NCBI GenBank assembly: GCA_020024075.1
Contig: JAHHUJ010000013.1
Span: 1-18,211, forward strand
DNA: 18,211 nucleotides
Origin: Psychrobacter sp.
GTDB lineage: Bacteria > Pseudomonadota > Gammaproteobacteria > Pseudomonadales > Moraxellaceae
Direction of reading: 5' to 3'
A program made the translations under genes and the position numbers. How positions within the stretch are numbered: position 1 is the first letter of the stretch; each line of letters opens with the position of its first letter. Of this stretch, positions 15,857 to 18,211 are shown one piece after another. A model generated the notes under the pieces. The model made no database searches, had not been told where the DNA came from, and saw only the letters and a list, made by a program, of their open reading frames with translations.

Positions 15857-15888
15857 CTGATAACGTACAAAACTGATAACGTATAAAA
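15857..15888. repeat. 16-bp tandem duplication abutting the thiG stop codon
   Basis: CTGATAACGTACAAAA (15857-15872) and CTGATAACGTATAAAA (15873-15888) differ at one base and end immediately before the thiG stop codon. Confidence 0.85.
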
Positions 15889-16734
15889 CTACTGAAAAAA
15901 GTAGCCTGTCTGCGGTGAACTGGGCAGGGCCATTTTACGCTTTGGCATACGGCCTGCTAAGTGGGAGGCTCGTCCAGCCCAAATTGCGTGTTTCATGGCA
16001 TGGGCCATTAATACAGGATTCTGTGCATAAGCGATGGCTGAGTTCATTAATACTCCGTCACAGCCAAGCTCCATGGCAATAGCGGCATCTGAAGCAGTAC
16101 CGACCCCTGCATCTACTAGGACTGGAATATTTTGGGCTTTAGTATTCTCAATAATAATACTTAAGTTGTGTGGGTTTAACAATCCCAAACCAGATCCAAT
16201 AAGGCTGCCTAGTGGCATAATCGCTACACAGCCCATACTCGCAAGCTCTTTGGCAACAATGGGATCATCAGATGTGTAAACCATGACCTCAAACCCATCA
16301 TCAATTAATTTCTGCGCAGCTGTCAGTGTCTCAGTAACATTGGGGTATAAGGTCTGCTCATCCCCTAGAACCTCAAGTTTCACTAGGTTATGTCCGTCTA
16401 ATAACTCACGGGCCAATTGGCAGGTGCGTATCGCAGTATCTGCATCAAAACAACCAGCAGTATTGGGTAGGATGGTGTATTTTTCAGGAGAAATAACATC
16501 TAATAAGTTAGGCTGATCTTTATGCTGACCAATGTTAGTACGGCGAATAGCCACAGTTACAATTTCTGCACCAGAAGCGTCAATGGCTTCTGCAGTTTGT
16601 TGTAAGTCTTTATATTTACCGGTGCCGACCAGTAGTCTGGAAGAAAATGTACGGCTACCAATATTAAAGTTATCGTTTTTTAGAGGAGTGATAAGAGAGG
16701 TGTTTTGAGTATTGTTTGAAGCTTGCATAGTCAT
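15889..16734 (-). CDS. thiG: Thiazole synthase ThiG
   Basis: ThiG forms the thiazole phosphate ring of thiamine from deoxyxylulose 5-phosphate, dehydroglycine and ThiS-thiocarboxylate. The 281-residue protein is a TIM barrel. The Schiff-base lysine is K119 in LVKLEVLGD. Other family blocks are SRLLVGTGKY, VAIRR, the phosphate-binding GSLIGSGLGL, VDAGVGTASDAA and the C-terminal MPKRKMALPSSP. About 22 residues precede the usual start of the domain. AAGG nine bases upstream supports the ATG at 16734; an ATG two codons later is an alternative. The gene stands alone: no thiS, thiF or thiH lies in the window, and upstream minus-strand frames are blocked by stops. A TPP riboswitch was looked for and not recognised. 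Confidence 0.95.
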   Translation of the reverse strand: MTMQASNNTQNTSLITPLKNDNFNIGSRTFSSRLLVGTGKYKDLQQTAEAIDASGAEIVTVAIRRTNIGQHKDQPNLLDVISPEKYTILPNTAGCFDADTAIRTCQLARELLDGHNLVKLEVLGDEQTLYPNVTETLTAAQKLIDDGFEVMVYTSDDPIVAKELASMGCVAIMPLGSLIGSGLGLLNPHNLSIIIENTKAQNIPVLVDAGVGTASDAAIAMELGCDGVLMNSAIAYAQNPVLMAHAMKHAIWAGRASHLAGRMPKRKMALPSSPQTGYFFQ

Positions 16735-16827
16735 TCCAGTTACCTTGAGGTGAGAGGAGTAAGTGTTGTTCTGAGGCTTAACAGGTCACAGTCACCAATC
16801 CTCGGGAGATGTTGTTGCATTATAACA
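16735..16827 (-). promoter_or_regulatory. thiG extended -10 promoter and ~78-base leader
   Basis: On the minus strand TGTTATAAT (extended -10, TATAAT at 16824-16819) would start transcription near 16812. The leader contains the plus-strand imperfect palindrome GGTCACAGTCACC (16784-16796), which is also a direct repeat of GTCAC. The TPP riboswitch hallmark (CUGAGA with a downstream ACCUGAUCUGG-like helix) is absent. Confidence 0.55.
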
Positions 16828-16932
16828 AATAACAGCTGTGCACTGGTTTTAATATACAGCAGCAGGGCGTATTATCAGTATTTATTATTTATCTTGTTGA
16901 TAGAATTGGTTATTGAGGTCTAGCTAGATAGC

Positions 16933-16947
16933 CAGTTTGCCAAACTG
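16933..16947. promoter_or_regulatory. 15-bp palindrome, candidate operator
   Basis: CAGTTTG C CAAACTG is a perfect 7-1-7 palindrome between the divergent thiG and LysM-protein promoters, 24 bases before the latter's -35. It is too short and lacks a T-run to be a terminator. No regulator is identified. Confidence 0.4.
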
Positions 16948-16970
16948 AGGGGCTTAAGGGCAGTTGATAG

Positions 16971-16999
16971 CAGACATCCCTTGAGTAATCCTTTATAAT
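16971..16999 (+). promoter_or_regulatory. Candidate promoter of the LysM/SPOR gene
   Basis: CAGACA (16971-16976) and TATAAT (16994-16999) are separated by 17 bases. The leader would be about 70 bases long and contains a six-codon frame (17052-17072). Confidence 0.55.
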
Positions 17000-17074
17000 C
17001 CATAAATAAATATTACTTATTAACAGTCTAATGTCATTGGGCTGTTTAAGCATGAAAGAGACAAGGGGTTGAAT

Positions 17075-18211
17075 ATGGGTTCATCACGACAATTACTATT
17101 GGGTACAGGCGTATTCATTGGAGGCGGCATATTGCTGTTGTCCTTGGTGAAACAAATGGATGCCCCAAAAGAAGCTGATATTGATAATGCCATAAAAGTT
17201 GAGCAGGTCACTACCGCAGTAAAAACGGATCAAGAGCCATTAACGGCCGATCTTGAGACAGAAGAGCGTATCTTGGCGCAAAAGCGTCTTGAGCGTGAGA
17301 AAAAAATGGCGCAACTGGATCAAAAGACACGTGAGTTTTTGACTCAGCAAGAAAAAGCAGAAGCATTGGCCATGCAAAAAGCACGTCTGGAAAATGAGCA
17401 GTATCATAGTGGGGCGGCTGAGCCTGTCGTTGATGAAATGCTAAAGCCAGAAGAGACTGCTAAAGTAGTAACACCAGTCACCCGTCCTGTGGTAACTGCA
17501 AGGGCGGCCGAGCCTGTGACCTCAGGTAATAGTAATACCCAGCAGATGCAAGCGCAGGCGACCGCATCTAAGCCTGAACCGAAGCCACGAGCGGAAGTGA
17601 CCGCTCCAAAGGCACCTTCAAGTACCCAAAAGCATACGGTACAGCGTGGTGAAGGGTTAATTAAGCTGGCTCGTCAATACAATGTGCCTGTCGAGGCCAT
17701 CTCTCAGGCCAATAAATTATCTAAAAACTCTACCTTACGTGTAGGGCAAACGATTACTATCCCCTCGCAAAGCCAGATAGACCGACTGGTACGTGATTAT
17801 AATACCAATAATAGCGGTCAATCAAAGTCGCAACAAACCAAAGCTGCAACTACTAGCAATAGTGCACCTACCAGTCAGCAAAAGTATCAGGTCAAAGCAG
17901 GGGACGGCTTAATTAAGCTGGCTCGTCAATACAATGTGCCGGTGGAAGCTTTGGCTGCAGCCAATAATATGAGTACTAACTCTTCATTGAGGGTGGGACA
18001 AAACATTACCATTCCTTCTCGCAAGCAAGTACAAAGATTGCAGCGAGAGGCAGAACAAAAAAAAGCCGCTGAACAAAATAAACGTGAAGCACAGCAGCGT
18101 TTGACCGAAGCCCGTCGTAAGGCAGCCAGAGGTGAGGCCAAAGGTACTTTTGGTGTACAGGTAGCACTTGCTGACAACCAGCAAAAAGCCGATGCCATTG
18201 TAAAAGAACTG
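17075..18211 (+). CDS. Membrane-anchored protein with two LysM domains and a C-terminal SPOR domain (3' end outside window)
   Basis: A predicted inner-membrane protein whose periplasmic part binds peptidoglycan. From the ATG at 17075 (AAGGGG six bases upstream) 379 codons are open to the window edge. Order: one transmembrane helix (about 5-26); a charged, probably coiled-coil stretch rich in Glu, Lys and Gln (about 60-112); a Pro/Ala/Thr-rich linker; LysM 1 (about 187-231); a Ser/Thr/Gln linker; LysM 2 (about 271-315); a Lys/Arg/Gln-rich helix; and from about 357 (GTFGVQVALADNQQKADAIV) what looks like the start of a SPOR domain, cut at the edge. LysM binds glycan strands and SPOR binds denuded septal glycan, so a cell-wall or division role is likely but inferred. 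A long frame on the other strand at 17926-18198 is an antisense shadow. Confidence 0.85.
   Translation, partial: MGSSRQLLLGTGVFIGGGILLLSLVKQMDAPKEADIDNAIKVEQVTTAVKTDQEPLTADLETEERILAQKRLEREKKMAQLDQKTREFLTQQEKAEALAMQKARLENEQYHSGAAEPVVDEMLKPEETAKVVTPVTRPVVTARAAEPVTSGNSNTQQMQAQATASKPEPKPRAEVTAPKAPSSTQKHTVQRGEGLIKLARQYNVPVEAISQANKLSKNSTLRVGQTITIPSQSQIDRLVRDYNTNNSGQSKSQQTKAATTSNSAPTSQQKYQVKAGDGLIKLARQYNVPVEALAAANNMSTNSSLRVGQNITIPSRKQVQRLQREAEQKKAAEQNKREAQQRLTEARRKAARGEAKGTFGVQVALADNQQKADAIVKEL
17657..17940 (+). repeat. 32-bp exact direct repeat inside the two LysM domains
   Basis: Bases 17657-17688 and 17909-17940 are identical over 32 positions, encoding LIKLARQYNVP in each LysM domain, 252 bases apart and in frame. 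Identity at synonymous sites points to a recent duplication or gene conversion; recombination between copies would delete one LysM (84 codons). Confidence 0.85.

Noticed and set aside
17052..17072. Six-codon leader peptide before the LysM gene
   Set aside because: It ends two bases before the real start, contains the Shine-Dalgarno of the main gene and has no informative codon run; probably chance.
16735..17074. A thiS gene upstream of thiG
   Set aside because: Minus-strand frames in this gap are broken by frequent stops and no sequence ending in Gly-Gly was found.
17926..18198. 90-codon minus-strand frame
   Set aside because: It is antisense to the repetitive LysM/SPOR coding region, and its Ser/Ala/Cys-rich product is typical of a shadow of Gln/Lys/Ala codons.

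Overview
The window looks like chromosomal DNA of a Moraxellaceae gammaproteobacterium, most likely Psychrobacter. The basis is family-level protein resemblance: paired wax ester synthase/diacylglycerol acyltransferases, a YtfL/PaeA-type CNNM protein, two-domain NfuA, a NadM-Nudix fusion, a large M16C peptidase and an apparent ABZJ_00895-like membrane protein. The moderate-to-low GC intergenic DNA fits. I could not run a database search, so the genus is an inference. I found no tRNA, rRNA, CRISPR array, phage gene or transposase.

Layout. Bases 1-3758 hold three minus-strand genes: the 5' part of nadM (NAD synthesis, cut by the window start), a RarD-like drug/metabolite transporter with its own terminator, and a YtfL/PaeA-like CNNM/CBS membrane protein. 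A divergent region of about 360 bp leads to nfuA (Fe-S carrier) and metY (O-acetylhomoserine sulfhydrylase), each with a clear terminator. A PfkB-family (adenosine kinase-like) gene converges on metY and shares its terminator. Next comes a 658-bp gene-free region (7499-8156) with three clustered DnaA-box-like sites, an AT-rich tract and nested inverted repeats. After it lie a histidine phosphatase, a 1006-residue M16C zinc peptidase and a small four-helix membrane protein, all on the plus strand. Two tandem WS/DGAT acyltransferase paralogues and thiG (thiazole synthase) follow on the minus strand. The window ends in a plus-strand membrane-anchored protein with two LysM domains and the start of a SPOR domain.

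The genes are mostly independent housekeeping units rather than one pathway. The only evident operon is the acyltransferase pair (37-bp gap). Loose themes are cofactor and Fe-S metabolism (nadM, nfuA, thiG), sulfur amino acid synthesis (metY) and neutral-lipid storage.

Two non-coding patterns stand out. First, the 658-bp region resembles a replication origin or DnaA-binding locus, though no dnaA, dnaN or rpmH lies beside it here. Second, most of the longer intergenic spaces hold a short, degenerate tandem duplication (units of 14-24 bp, two to six copies), in one case running directly into a start codon. Neither pattern is explained by the genes.
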